The translations under genes were made by a program, and so were the position numbers. Shown here piece by piece: positions 8,303 through 18,273 of a DNA stretch of 64,000 nucleotides. The DNA comes from an uncultured Ruminiclostridium sp. GTDB taxonomy: Bacteria; Bacillota; Clostridia; Oscillospirales; Ruminococcaceae. The notes beneath the pieces were generated by a model, which had not been told where the DNA came from, searched no databases, and saw nothing but the letters and a program-made list of their open reading frames with translations. Location: positions 1-64,000 of the forward strand of contig CAJUQV010000018.1 of assembly GCA_910588335.1 (NCBI GenBank), written 5' to 3'. Position 1 is the stretch's first letter. Every line of letters starts with the position of its first letter.

Positions 8303-9595
8303 TTAACGGATATCCTCTATACGCACCTTTATGGAATTGGCATGAGCTGTCAGCCTCTCTTTTTCCGCCACCAAGATAACATCGTCAGCCGCCTCGTTGA
8401 GCGCTCCTGCGGTATAATAGATGTAGCCGGACTTCTTTATAAAGCTGTCAACGGAAAGCGGAGAAAAAAATCTTGCCGTTCCGCTTGTGGGCAGGACGTG
8501 ATTCGGACCCGCGTAGTAGTCTCCCAAAGGCTCCGGCGCGTACTGTCCCAAAAACAGTGAGCCGACGTTATCAAGTTTTCCTATATATTCAAGTGGATTT
8601 TCGGCGACAACCTCAAGATGTTCGGGGGCCAGCCTGTCAGCGATATCACATGCCTGCATCATATCGTTAGCTATGATTATTGCTCCGTAATTGTCAAGGG
8701 AATATTCTATAATATCTTTTCTGGAAAGCTGCTTTAATTGTCTTTCTATTTCCTTGGTCACATCATCTGCGATTTTTTCGGAAGTGGTTATAAGTATCGC
8801 GCTTGCAAGCCTGTCGTGCTCCGCTTGTGACATAAGGTCGGCGGCAACGTATTTTGGATTGGAGGTACCGTCGGCAATAACAAGAATTTCACTGGGTCCC
8901 GCTATCATATCTATATCAACCGTACCGTAAAGAAGCTTTTTAGCAGTGGCAACGTAAATATTTCCCGGTCCCACTATTTTCGATACCTTAGGGATTTCCT
9001 TTGTGCCATATGCCAAAGCCGCCACCGCTTGTGCGCCGCCGCACATAAAAATTCTGTCCACTCCGCAAAGAGCGGCCGCAAGCAGGATATCTTTATTCGG
9101 CGTACCGTCCTTCAAGGGAGGTGTCACCATTATTATCTCTCTTACTCCCGCTATTTTCGCGGGAATTGCGTTCATAAGAACCGAAGAGGGATAAGCCGCG
9201 GTGCCGCCGGGAACATAAAGCCCGACTCTGTCAAGGCCTCTCACTCTCTGACCTATAATTGAACCGTCCTCATTGGTTATCATGTAGCCGTTCTGCTTCT
9301 GTCTCCGGTGAAAATCGGTTATTTTCTCAACGCAGTTCAGAAGTGCGTCGACAAGCTTGGGATCGGCTTCGGTAAGCGCATCGTTGATGGTATCCCTCGG
9401 CACCTCGTAATACTTGCAGACGGGGCAATCAAATTCTTCGGTATACTTTTTTACCGCTTTGTCACCGTTAGCCTTTACATCCTCTATTATTTTAACTACG
9501 GTCTCCTCAACCTTTTTATTGGTCTCGCTGCTACGTTTCTCGACTTCCTTCAAAAACTCGATTTCGCTTCCATCGGCATAAATTTTCCTTATCAT
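8303..9595 (-). CDS. hisD: Histidinol dehydrogenase
   Basis: The 430-residue zinc enzyme oxidises histidinol to histidine in two NAD-dependent steps. The family core GLDRVGLYVPGG, GPGNIYVATAKK, AGPSEILVIAD, SQAEHD and the C-terminal GPNHVLPT-SGTARF stretch with its catalytic His are all present, and length is normal. Its ATG is one base behind the hisG stop, so the two are translationally coupled. Confidence 0.97.
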   Translation of the reverse strand: MIRKIYADGSEIEFLKEVEKRSSETNKKVEETVVKIIEDVKANGDKAVKKYTEEFDCPVCKYYEVPRDTINDALTEADPKLVDALLNCVEKITDFHRRQKQNGYMITNEDGSIIGQRVRGLDRVGLYVPGGTAAYPSSVLMNAIPAKIAGVREIIMVTPPLKDGTPNKDILLAAALCGVDRIFMCGGAQAVAALAYGTKEIPKVSKIVGPGNIYVATAKKLLYGTVDIDMIAGPSEILVIADGTSNPKYVAADLMSQAEHDRLASAILITTSEKIADDVTKEIERQLKQLSRKDIIEYSLDNYGAIIIANDMMQACDIADRLAPEHLEVVAENPLEYIGKLDNVGSLFLGQYAPEPLGDYYAGPNHVLPTSGTARFFSPLSVDSFIKKSGYIYYTAGALNEAADDVILVAEKERLTAHANSIKVRIEDIR

Positions 9596-9596
9596 T

Positions 9597-10235
9597 TTAT
9601 TTGTCCCTCAATTCTTTTTCTATCATTTCAACCAATTGATCTATACGCTTCTTTTTAAGCTTCATGCTCACGGTATTGACTATAAGCCGTGCGGATACGG
9701 GAGCAACGTCCTCGTATACCTCAAGACCGTTTTCCCTCAATGTGGCGCCCGTTTCCACGATATCCACTATACCGTCCGCCAGTCCCAGAAGGGGAGCCAG
9801 CTCAACCGAGCCTTCTATTTTTACGATATCCACATCCATACCCTTGGATTCAAAAAAAGCCCTGGCAACGTTAGTGTATTTTGAAGCAACCGTCTTAACG
9901 CCGTACCCCTTGTAAAAATCATTTCCTTTTTTTCCCGCCAAGGCGAATCTGCACCTGCCGAAGCCTAAATCCACAAGTTCAAAATATTTGCCGCCGTGCT
10001 CCATTATAGTGTCTTTTCCCACTACGCCCAGATCGCACACGCCGTGTTCCACATATGTGATAACGTCGGCGGCTTTTGCCAGAACCACCTCTATGCCGCG
10101 GCCGTTTATGGGAAGAATAAGCTTCCTGCCCTTGTCCCTGACCGCCGATACGTCAAAGTCCATGGACTCAAAAAGATTTACGGTATCTTTTTCAAGTCTG
10201 CCTTTGGTAAGTGCGATCCTGATAACGTCGTTCAT
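9597..10235 (-). CDS. hisG: ATP phosphoribosyltransferase catalytic subunit, short form
   Basis: At 212 residues this is the short HisG, which lacks the C-terminal histidine-binding regulatory domain and needs HisZ. It carries out the first committed step, joining PRPP and ATP. Motifs include IALTKGRLEKD at the N-terminus and the PRPP-binding GLADGIVDIVETGATLRENG region (about 154-173). AAAGGA precedes the ATG. HisZ is encoded directly upstream, as expected for this form. Confidence 0.96.
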   Translation of the reverse strand: MNDVIRIALTKGRLEKDTVNLFESMDFDVSAVRDKGRKLILPINGRGIEVVLAKAADVITYVEHGVCDLGVVGKDTIMEHGGKYFELVDLGFGRCRFALAGKKGNDFYKGYGVKTVASKYTNVARAFFESKGMDVDIVKIEGSVELAPLLGLADGIVDIVETGATLRENGLEVYEDVAPVSARLIVNTVSMKLKKKRIDQLVEMIEKELRDK

Positions 10236-10281
10236 TTAACGTGCTGTCCTTTCTTTGAACCGTTTCCGAGAGGAAAGTATT

Positions 10282-11484
10282 TTATACCTGAATTTTTGTG
10301 ACATTTCCGTTTTTATCCACCCGGTCTATCAACTTAATCCCCTTTTTTCGGGCAAATTCCTTGGCTTCCTCCAGAGTTTCGTTTAAAGAATTTTCCGCCC
10401 TTATTCCATCGGCGGCAAGAGCGCGGCAATGGAGAAAGCCCTTTTGCATGGCGTCGTTTTCCGCGTATACCATAATATCAGAGGGTGCGGTTAATTCGGC
10501 GCGGTTGTTTTTAAGCAGCGCCTTTGCCACCGCGTTAATATTTACGGCAAAACCCGTGGCGGGACAAGGGAAACCGAAATCGCCCGTCAGCGCGTCGTAG
10601 CGTCCGCCCGACAAAACGGGCATTCCGTATCCCATAATATATCCGCGGAAAAGAAGCCCTGTGTAATAGTTGGCTTTGTTTACAAGGCTGAAATCCAAGG
10701 TGACTTTATCTTTTAATCCTAAAGCGCAAAGATACGCGTAAGCTTCTTTTATATCGTTAAGGGCGGATACGAGCTTTTCATCCTTAAAGATTTGTTCTGC
10801 CTTTTCAAAGACCTCGGAACCGCCAAACAGCTTGGGAAGTTCATACAGTATATCGGCTTGATCCGAATAACCGTACTTTTCCAACGCGGTTTTTAATTCG
10901 GGAATATTTTTATTTTCAACATATTCCCTTAATCGCTCGGTTTCGTCCTCATCGTCGGTAAGCTTGGAAATAAGTATCTTAAAAAATGCACCGTCGCCTA
11001 TTTCAAACCTAAAATTATCGGTTTCAAAAGTCTTTATCGCCTCTGCGGCAAGATTCAGAATCTCCATATCGGCTTTCTTTACATTGCCGCCGATTATTTC
11101 TATTCCGCTCTGGGTTATTTCATCGTCCCGACCGCTGTCCTTTGGGTTTATCCTGAAAATATTTTGGCTGTAAAAAAGCTTTAAGGGGTGGATTTCGTCT
11201 TTAAGCCTTGTGGCGGCCAGCCGCGCTATCGGCATGGTAGAGTCGGGTCGGATAACCATAAGTCTTCCCTTTCCGTCGGAAAGCTTATACATGGTCTCCT
11301 GAGCAAAATAGCGGGATTTAAGCATAAAAACGTCATAAAACTCCACTCCCGGAGTTATCACTTCGGAATAACCGTAATTTTCAAAAAGTCGCCGTAGCTT
11401 CTCTTCGGCGGTACGTCTGGCCACGCTTTCATCAAAAAGCAGATCCCTCGTACCCTCTGGGGTTATCAAATCATATTTTCTCAT
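10282..11484 (-). CDS. hisZ: ATP phosphoribosyltransferase regulatory subunit
   Basis: A HisRS-like paralogue of about 400 residues without tRNA synthetase function; it binds HisG and confers histidine feedback. The N-terminal TPEGTRDLLF, the motif-2-like RPDSTMPIARL and the later SGGRYDALTGDFG are typical. I start it at the ATG at 11484 (MRKYDLITPEG), with GGGAAG eight bases upstream. An upstream in-frame GTG at 11529 can be excluded because it would lie before the -10 box of the promoter at 11520-11548. It heads the his cluster. Confidence 0.9.
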   Translation of the reverse strand: MRKYDLITPEGTRDLLFDESVARRTAEEKLRRLFENYGYSEVITPGVEFYDVFMLKSRYFAQETMYKLSDGKGRLMVIRPDSTMPIARLAATRLKDEIHPLKLFYSQNIFRINPKDSGRDDEITQSGIEIIGGNVKKADMEILNLAAEAIKTFETDNFRFEIGDGAFFKILISKLTDDEDETERLREYVENKNIPELKTALEKYGYSDQADILYELPKLFGGSEVFEKAEQIFKDEKLVSALNDIKEAYAYLCALGLKDKVTLDFSLVNKANYYTGLLFRGYIMGYGMPVLSGGRYDALTGDFGFPCPATGFAVNINAVAKALLKNNRAELTAPSDIMVYAENDAMQKGFLHCRALAADGIRAENSLNETLEEAKEFARKKGIKLIDRVDKNGNVTKIQV

Positions 11485-11519
11485 ATACGTATCTTCCCAC
11501 TTCGCTTTAATGTAGTAAT

Positions 11520-11548
11520 ATAATATCACATTGCCTCAAAAAAATCAA
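11520..11548 (-). promoter_or_regulatory. Sigma-A promoter of the his cluster
   Basis: On the minus strand TTGATT (11548-11543) and TATTAT (11525-11520) are separated by 17 bases. Transcription would begin near 11512, leaving a leader of only about 28 bases before hisZ. That is too short for a T-box or a histidine leader-peptide attenuator. The palindrome ACAAAGCTTTGT (11557-11568) lies just upstream of the -35 and could be an operator or chance. Confidence 0.65.
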
Positions 11549-11617
11549 GCGCCTTTACAAAGCTTTGTTAATGCTTCCAAAAAAAATCAACAATAAGGAT
11601 AAAAACAGTCCAATAAA

Positions 11618-14600
11618 TCAAAAGAAAGTCATCTGAGCCGATTTATCCAGTCCCTCAAACACATTCATATCCTCTAATTTCTGCATAACGGATTTATTTA
11701 TGCCGCTTTCTATCTGAATATCCTCTACGCTTACGAAATTATTTTTTCCGATAGTCTCCTTTAAGCTTCTTGCCGCGTTTTCACCGCAGCCGTCGATAGC
11801 AAGCAGAGGAAGTCTCAGGTCGCCGTTTTCAATAACGTATTTTGTGGCGTCGCTTTTAAGATAGTGAACGGGCAGGAAGTGTATTCCTCTGTTCATCATC
11901 TCGTATATCAGAAGATACGCTTCAACCATGGACTGCTCTTTCGCACTGGCGTCGGGATTGGACTGTATTTGCTGTATGCGGCTTTTAACGGCGCTTTTTC
12001 CGCCCATTACGGTTTTTATCTCAATATTTTCGGTATGTTTTGTAAGAATTGCGGCGTAAAACTCGGAGGGGCGATTAACCTTGAACCAGCCTAATTTTAC
12101 CGCCCCGGTAACATAAGCGGCGGCGTGAGCCTTTGGAAACATATACTTTATCTTTTTGCAGCTTTCCACGTACCAGTCGGGAACGTTGTTTTCCTTAAAG
12201 GCGTTGTATATGGTATCGTCAAAAAGCTTTTTGGCGTTGCCCTTACGTGTTATTTCCATTATTTTAAAGGCAAGACTCGGCTCTACCCCTTTGTGAAGCA
12301 GATAAACCATTATATTGTCACGGGTACCTATTACTTCGGAAATAGTACAGGTACCGTTGGCGATAAGATCCTTGGCATTGCCCACATATACGTCGGTTCC
12401 GTGAGAAAGACCCGAAATCTGCAAAAGGTCGGAAAAAAGCTTGGGCTGTGAATCCTTAAGCATCTGTATAGTGAAGTTGGTTCCGAATTCGGGCAGTCCG
12501 TATGTACCCAACGGTAGCAAAACCGGGTCTTCTTCCTCAAATTTAAGCGCTTTTGTTGAGGTAAAAAGACTTATAACATCTTTATCCGAAACGGGAACGT
12601 CGGCTATTTTAATTCCGGTGCTGTCCTCAAGATGCTTGTAAAGTGTAGGAACATCGTGTCCCAGTTCGTCAAGCTTAAGTATGGTATCATGAAGGGCGTG
12701 GAAATCAAAGTGGGTGGTTATAACTCCCTTGGTGGCGTCGTCGGCAGGTCTTTGCACCGGTGAAAAATCGTATATTTCATATGTGTCGGGAACCACTACC
12801 ATTCCGCCGGGATGCTGAGAAGTGGTGCGCTTTACTCCGGTAAATCCGAGAGCGAGACGGGTCATCTCCGCGTTGTTGTAAACCGTACCGCGCTCCGCAG
12901 CATATTTTTTTACAAAACCGAAGGCGGTTTTTTCCTGAATGGCGGAAATGGTGCCCGCCTTGAATACGTGATCCTTACCGAACAGCTCTTCGGTATAGCG
13001 ATGGGACTGCGCCTGATATTCGCCGCTGAAATTTAGGTCTATATCGGGAGCTTTATCTCCCTTGAAGCCCAAAAAGGTTTCAAAGGGAATATCGTGTCCG
13101 TCGCATTCCATAGGCGTACCGCATATAGGACAGTTTTTAGATGGCAGGTCGTAACCCGACTGTACCGAACCATCGGTTATAAATTCGGTATGGCGGCATT
13201 TTCCGCACCTGTAATGGGGAGGAAGCGGATTTACCTCGGAAATTCCCGACATTGTTGCTACGAGAGAGGAGCCGACAGAACCTCTTGAGCCTACCGCGTA
13301 GCCGCATTCATTGGATTTATGGACTAACTTCTGCGCAATCATATAAAGAACGGAAAATCCGTATTTTATGATAGCGTCAAGTTCCTTTTTAAGACGATTC
13401 TTTACCGTATCGGGAAGCTCGTCGCCGTAAAGCTCGTGCGCCTTGTTCCAGCAGAGATCCTGTAGCTCCTGCTCCGCACCCTCGATAAACGGGGTATAGG
13501 TGCCTTTGGGTATAGGCCTTATATCCTCCACCATATCGGCAATTTTATTGGTATTGGTTACCACCACCTCAAAGGCCTTTTCTTCGCCGAGATAAGCGAA
13601 TTCCTCTAGCATTTCATCGGTAGTGCGAAGATATAAAGGCGCCTGCTGACCCGCGTCGGTGTAGCCTTGTCCCGCCTGCAATATCTCTCTGAAAACGGCG
13701 TCGCTTTTATTCATAAAGTGAACGTCGCAGGTGGCCACAACAGGCTTGTTTAGCTTTTCGCCAAGCTGTACTATCTTTCGGTTATATTCCTTAAGTATTT
13801 CTTCGGAGGAAACCTTGTTTTCTCGGAGCAAAAAGTTATTGTTTCCGATAGGCTGTATTTCAAGAAAATCGTAGAAGGATACTGTCTCTTCTATGGATTC
13901 CTCGGATTTTCCGTTAATTATAGCCTGATAAAGCTCGCCCGCTTCGCAGGCGCTGCCGATAATAAGACCCTCGCGGTGGTTTTTCAGCTCCGACATGGGG
14001 ATACGGGGCTTTTTATGAAAATAATCAAGGTTGGAAAAGGAAATAAGTTTGTATAGATTTTTAAGACCGGTATTGTTTTTGGCAATAATTATCTGATGAT
14101 AGGTGGGCATTTTCTTAACGTCCACGTTGCCTAAAACTATATTAAGATCGCCTAACTTTTCGATTGCTCTTCCCTTCTGCGAAAGCCCGATAAGCTTTAT
14201 AAAAACGTTCGCCAGCATTTTTGCGTCGTCAATGGCTCTGTGATGGTTGAAATCTCCCAACCCGAACTCGGCCGCCATTGCGTCAAGCGTGTGCTTTTTC
14301 TTGTTGGGAATTGCCGCGCGGCAGAGCTTAAGGCTGTCTATGGCGGGATTTCGGTAATTTATCTTATTCCTTTCGCAAGCTATGCGTATAAAAGAGGTAT
14401 CAAAATCCGAATTATGAGCGATAAGAGGAGCGTCGCCGCAAAATTCGAGAAATTTTCTCACCGCTTCCCCCTCGGAAGGAGCATCCTCTACCATTGCGTC
14501 GGTAATTCCGGTAAGCTCGGTTATATTTTCGGGAATAGGGCGTTCGGGGTTTACAAAGGTGCCAAACTCCTCCGCTATTTCCATATTTATAAGCTTTACC

Positions 14601-16039
14601 GCCCCGATTTCGGTAATACGGTCGGTTTCTCTTGAAAGTCCGGTGGTTTCTATATCGAAAACAATTATTTCATCGTATATGGAACGATTTGTACACCCTT
14701 CCACCAATGAGTGTCCGTCGTTTACAAAATATGCTTCCATTCCGAACAGCACCTTAAATTTAGTGTCCGGATTGTTTTTGCGTATATCGTTTAAAGCGTT
14801 CATTGCGTCGGGATAAGCCTGTACATTGCCGTGGTCGGTTATTGCAACGGCTTTGTGTCCCCAGTTAAAAGCGCGCTTTACCAGAGCCCCCACCGGAGTG
14901 ATGGCGTCAAGATCGGACATATTGGTGTGCATATGAAGCTCAACGCGCTTTACCGGAGCATTGTCTGTTTTCTCCTTTTTCTTTACCCGCATTATGGACT
15001 TGGGATCAACGTAAAGGGACTTTGTGAAATCGTCCATCTTAACGTCTCCGTTTACCAGAAGCACCGTTCCCTTTTTAACAAATCCGTAATCGCCCATCTT
15101 ATCCGAAGGAGTAAATATACGCAGTATCTGGGAATTGGTGTAATCGGTAAAATAAGCGGTCAGTATAACAAATTCACCGTTTTTTATCGTTTTTTCCTCA
15201 ACGCTGAATACCTCTCCCCAAAGGGTAACATTGTTGGCGGCTTCATATACTTCCCTCATTTCAGTCGGTATATCGTTTATTGCCTTTCCTGCCAGAAGCT
15301 CCGCATCGGTTTGAAAAAACTCGCTTTCAAACATCAAAGGCATTTTTTCCGGTTCGGACAAAACATTAAGACGCGCTCTCCGCTGAGGCCGCCCGTTTCC
15401 GTCTCCTCCCGCGCTGCCGCCGCTGCCTTTGGAATAGCCCCCGCCGTAGCCACCTTTAACGGATGACGGAGGCGGCGCTGGTTCCGTATGCATAAATGCT
15501 TCGGGCGGCGGAGGGGGAAGTCCTGCCTCGTCAAGCCGCAGCTTTTCCTCCCTGTTTTCTATATCCACAGCCTTTATACCGTCAAATATTATATTTATGT
15601 CCACGTCAAAGTACCCTTTGGCGTATTTTTCTATTTCTCTGTCAATGTGTCCTTCCGATAAAATATCGGCGCCGCCGTTTTTCAGTGTAATTTCATATGT
15701 ACCGTCGCCCTCCGATATTTCAGCGTTTTTAAGGTAACCGTTGATTTTTCCGGTGAGAGACGGTTTAGCGTGAAGTAAATCTATAATGTGATATATTCTG
15801 TCAGAGGAAAACAAAACGGAAGGATATTTCGGAAAAATTTCCGCCGTTTTTATTTCAAGATTTTCTTTGATTTTCTCCGCGGCGGACAATATCAGAGAGG
15901 ATTCCGGCACGTCTTCCATGGAAAGCTGAAGCAAAAGTCCCTTGCTCACGCTATTGTAAATAATGGAAGTTACCTCACCGCCGCCGGTTATCTCGTCGAA
16001 TACTAAATTGACAAACAGATCTTTTAATTTTTTTGACAT
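11618..16039 (-). CDS. polC: DNA polymerase III alpha subunit, PolC type
   Basis: The 1473-residue replicative polymerase of low-GC Gram-positives. In order: an N-terminal domain; a proline/glycine-rich linker (about 190-225); an OB domain (about 265-350, LWGEVFSVEEK); a PHP domain (ELHMHTNMSDLDA onward); an inserted DEDD 3'-5' exonuclease starting IIVFDIETTGLS with HRAIDDA as its last motif; the PolC zinc knuckle CGKCRH...CPICGTP; and the palm and fingers with DKAPDIDLNFSGEYQ. It ends SAQMTFF, resembling a beta-clamp-binding tail. It follows ispG as usual, but the neighbour downstream is the his cluster. Confidence 0.98.
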   Translation of the reverse strand: MSKKLKDLFVNLVFDEITGGGEVTSIIYNSVSKGLLLQLSMEDVPESSLILSAAEKIKENLEIKTAEIFPKYPSVLFSSDRIYHIIDLLHAKPSLTGKINGYLKNAEISEGDGTYEITLKNGGADILSEGHIDREIEKYAKGYFDVDINIIFDGIKAVDIENREEKLRLDEAGLPPPPPEAFMHTEPAPPPSSVKGGYGGGYSKGSGGSAGGDGNGRPQRRARLNVLSEPEKMPLMFESEFFQTDAELLAGKAINDIPTEMREVYEAANNVTLWGEVFSVEEKTIKNGEFVILTAYFTDYTNSQILRIFTPSDKMGDYGFVKKGTVLLVNGDVKMDDFTKSLYVDPKSIMRVKKKEKTDNAPVKRVELHMHTNMSDLDAITPVGALVKRAFNWGHKAVAITDHGNVQAYPDAMNALNDIRKNNPDTKFKVLFGMEAYFVNDGHSLVEGCTNRSIYDEIIVFDIETTGLSRETDRITEIGAVKLINMEIAEEFGTFVNPERPIPENITELTGITDAMVEDAPSEGEAVRKFLEFCGDAPLIAHNSDFDTSFIRIACERNKINYRNPAIDSLKLCRAAIPNKKKHTLDAMAAEFGLGDFNHHRAIDDAKMLANVFIKLIGLSQKGRAIEKLGDLNIVLGNVDVKKMPTYHQIIIAKNNTGLKNLYKLISFSNLDYFHKKPRIPMSELKNHREGLIIGSACEAGELYQAIINGKSEESIEETVSFYDFLEIQPIGNNNFLLRENKVSSEEILKEYNRKIVQLGEKLNKPVVATCDVHFMNKSDAVFREILQAGQGYTDAGQQAPLYLRTTDEMLEEFAYLGEEKAFEVVVTNTNKIADMVEDIRPIPKGTYTPFIEGAEQELQDLCWNKAHELYGDELPDTVKNRLKKELDAIIKYGFSVLYMIAQKLVHKSNECGYAVGSRGSVGSSLVATMSGISEVNPLPPHYRCGKCRHTEFITDGSVQSGYDLPSKNCPICGTPMECDGHDIPFETFLGFKGDKAPDIDLNFSGEYQAQSHRYTEELFGKDHVFKAGTISAIQEKTAFGFVKKYAAERGTVYNNAEMTRLALGFTGVKRTTSQHPGGMVVVPDTYEIYDFSPVQRPADDATKGVITTHFDFHALHDTILKLDELGHDVPTLYKHLEDSTGIKIADVPVSDKDVISLFTSTKALKFEEEDPVLLPLGTYGLPEFGTNFTIQMLKDSQPKLFSDLLQISGLSHGTDVYVGNAKDLIANGTCTISEVIGTRDNIMVYLLHKGVEPSLAFKIMEITRKGNAKKLFDDTIYNAFKENNVPDWYVESCKKIKYMFPKAHAAAYVTGAVKLGWFKVNRPSEFYAAILTKHTENIEIKTVMGGKSAVKSRIQQIQSNPDASAKEQSMVEAYLLIYEMMNRGIHFLPVHYLKSDATKYVIENGDLRLPLLAIDGCGENAARSLKETIGKNNFVSVEDIQIESGINKSVMQKLEDMNVFEGLDKSAQMTFF

Positions 16040-16056
16040 TCCTGATTCCCTTTCGG

Positions 16057-17091
16057 TTACATCTTTTTAATTTCATCCATCAGCGCGGTCAAAAGCTTGT
16101 TCTCCGGAACCTTGCTTATTATCTCGCCTTTTTTAAAGATAAGACCTTCTCCCTTTCCCCCCGCTATTCCTATATCCGCTTCCTTAGCTTCTCCCGGCCC
16201 GTTGACCACGCAGCCCATAACCGCTATCTTTATATTTTTATGTATATCCGCCGTAAGCTCCTCAACCTTATGCGCCAAACCGATAAGATCAATCTGCGTC
16301 CTGCCGCAGGTGGGGCAGGACACTATCTCAACCGTATTTTTTCCCTTTCCCACAGCGGTGAGTATATCCTTTGCAGCTTTTATTTCGAGGAGCGGAGCCT
16401 CGGTGAGCGATACTCTTATCGTGTCCCCTATTCCGTCGCAAAGCAGAGAACCTATCCCGACAGCGGATTTTATTATTCCCATTCTTTCAGTGCCAGCTTC
16501 GGTCACCCCAAGATGAAGAGGATAATCGCATATCTTGTCAAGCTTTCTGTAAGCCTCGATCATAACAGGAACGGACGACGCCTTTATTGAAATGACAATG
16601 TCCCGAAAATCGCAGGTTTCCAATATTTTAACGTGTTTCATGGCGCTTTCCACAAGCGCATCGGCGCAGGGAGCGCCGTATTTTTTCAGTATCTCCTTTT
16701 CCACAGAACCGGAATTTACCCCGATTCTTATGGGAATACCTCTCGCACCACAGGCTCCCGTGACGGCTCTTACTTTTTCCTCCGAGCCTATGTTTCCGGG
16801 GTTTATTCTGAGCTTGTCCACTCCTGCCTTGGCGCATTCCAAAGCGATTTTATAGTCGAAATGTATATCCGCCACAAGCGGTATTGTAATTTTGTTTTTA
16901 ATGGCGTAAATAAGCCTTACCGCTTCCGGTCTCGGAACCGACACCCTCACTATTTCACAGCCCGCACGCTCCAACTCCTCGGCCTGTTTTACATTGCCCT
17001 CCGTATCCTCGTACGGAACATTCAGCATTGACTGTATATAAATATTCCCGTCCCCTAAAGTGAGATTTCCCACCTTGACTTTTCTTTTCAT
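16057..17091 (-). CDS. ispG: 4-hydroxy-3-methylbut-2-en-1-yl diphosphate synthase (flavodoxin)
   Basis: The 344-residue [4Fe-4S] enzyme converts MEcPP to HMBPP in the MEP isoprenoid pathway. Cluster cysteines are seen in SCPTCGRTQ and GCVVNGPGEA; the N-terminal QSMLNVPYED, VADIHFDYKIAL and the LRINPGNIG barrel motifs are intact. Length fits the short bacterial form. It lies between rseP and polC in the conserved Firmicute order, with 17 bp to polC. Confidence 0.97.
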   Translation of the reverse strand: MKRKVKVGNLTLGDGNIYIQSMLNVPYEDTEGNVKQAEELERAGCEIVRVSVPRPEAVRLIYAIKNKITIPLVADIHFDYKIALECAKAGVDKLRINPGNIGSEEKVRAVTGACGARGIPIRIGVNSGSVEKEILKKYGAPCADALVESAMKHVKILETCDFRDIVISIKASSVPVMIEAYRKLDKICDYPLHLGVTEAGTERMGIIKSAVGIGSLLCDGIGDTIRVSLTEAPLLEIKAAKDILTAVGKGKNTVEIVSCPTCGRTQIDLIGLAHKVEELTADIHKNIKIAVMGCVVNGPGEAKEADIGIAGGKGEGLIFKKGEIISKVPENKLLTALMDEIKKM

Positions 17092-17156
17092 TTTAAATAC
17101 CCTTTCGCATCAAGAAGTACGCCTGCCGAAAAAAGAAGGCAATACTCCCCCCAAAA

Positions 17157-18230
17157 TTAACCGCCGGTAATAAGCCTTACTATATCGTTGAAAGTGACCA
17201 CAAGCATAAGAACCATCAGCGCGGCAAAGCCTATAAAATGCACCATTCCCTCATGTTCGGGCTTCATCGGCTTTCGTCTTATAAGTTCAATTATCAGGAA
17301 TATTATCCTGCTTCCGTCCAAAGCGGGAACGGGAAGCAGATTGAAAATGCCTAAATTTATAGTTATCAGCGCAATCATCGACATAAGATTCATAACATTT
17401 TCCTTGAAATTTGCTCCGGCGGTGGCGGTCTGCGAGATAACCGAAACTGTTCCAACGGGACCCGAAAGCTCGTTAAGACCGTAAGTGCCCTTCAAAAGGT
17501 CGATAAGCGATACCCATACCAATCTTCCGTAGGTAGCCGCCTCTTTAAAGCTGTATACGAAAATATTTTTGAAATCAACATGATAAGCGCTTACATAAAA
17601 GTCGAAAATAACGCTTGACTTTCCATACTCTCCGGGATTTAGTGCAAATTGCACGTTATTGAGAGTAACTGTCTCTCCCCCTCTTTTCACCTTAAAATCA
17701 TAGGTCATATATTCCTGATGAGGGTCGGCTTTCATTGCACTGTTCTGAAGCGCATAAGATATATCCATGTAGCTCCAGATTGTGTGGCCGTTTATTTCAA
17801 GTATTTCGTCTCCTACCTGTAAGTATTGATTTGAAACCGGGGTTTCTCCTCTAAAGCTGTCTATTCTTGAGCTTACCACTTTTCCGCTTACCAAAATAAC
17901 TATCGCACACACTATTATTCCCAAAATAAGATTCATAACGGGACCAGCCGCCAAAACCACAATACGCTGCCACACGGGTCTGTTTCTGAAGCTACGGGGA
18001 TCGTCGCTTTCTTCGTCTTCTCCCAACTGTACGGAACCGCCTATGGGGAGCAGCTTAACTGTGTAAAGAGTCTCCTTACCCTGCTTCTTAAATATACGCG
18101 GTCCCATTCCCAGCGAAAACTCGCTGACCTTCATTCCGCAGGCCTTTGCAGCGAAAAAGTGTCCCATCTCGTGAATGATGATGATAGCGCAAAACGCGAG
18201 AATTGCCAATAAAATCATTACAAAACCCAT
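17157..18230 (-). CDS. rseP: Site-2 metalloprotease RseP/RasP
   Basis: An intramembrane zinc protease that cleaves anti-sigma factors and remnant signal peptides. The zinc motif IIHEMGHFFAA lies in the first transmembrane helix, a single PDZ domain with VGDEILEINGHTIWS follows, and NLLPVPALDGSRI near the C-terminus carries the third ligand Asp. I start it at the ATG at 18230 (MGFVMILLAILAF), five bases behind AAAGGAAG; a frame 13 codons longer has no ribosome binding site. It follows dxr closely. Confidence 0.95.
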   Translation of the reverse strand: MGFVMILLAILAFCAIIIIHEMGHFFAAKACGMKVSEFSLGMGPRIFKKQGKETLYTVKLLPIGGSVQLGEDEESDDPRSFRNRPVWQRIVVLAAGPVMNLILGIIVCAIVILVSGKVVSSRIDSFRGETPVSNQYLQVGDEILEINGHTIWSYMDISYALQNSAMKADPHQEYMTYDFKVKRGGETVTLNNVQFALNPGEYGKSSVIFDFYVSAYHVDFKNIFVYSFKEAATYGRLVWVSLIDLLKGTYGLNELSGPVGTVSVISQTATAGANFKENVMNLMSMIALITINLGIFNLLPVPALDGSRIIFLIIELIRRKPMKPEHEGMVHFIGFAALMVLMLVVTFNDIVRLITGG

Positions 18231-18273
18231 AAAACTTCCTTTCAAACAGTTATAATCATTGATTTTCAATCAT

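Noticed and set aside
11485..11529. Upstream GTG start extending hisZ by 15 residues
   Set aside because: It lies upstream of the promoter -10 box (11520-11525), so the transcript cannot contain it.
15334..15534. Frame in the proline/glycine linker region of polC
   Set aside because: It is a compositional shadow of the polC linker with no ribosome binding site.
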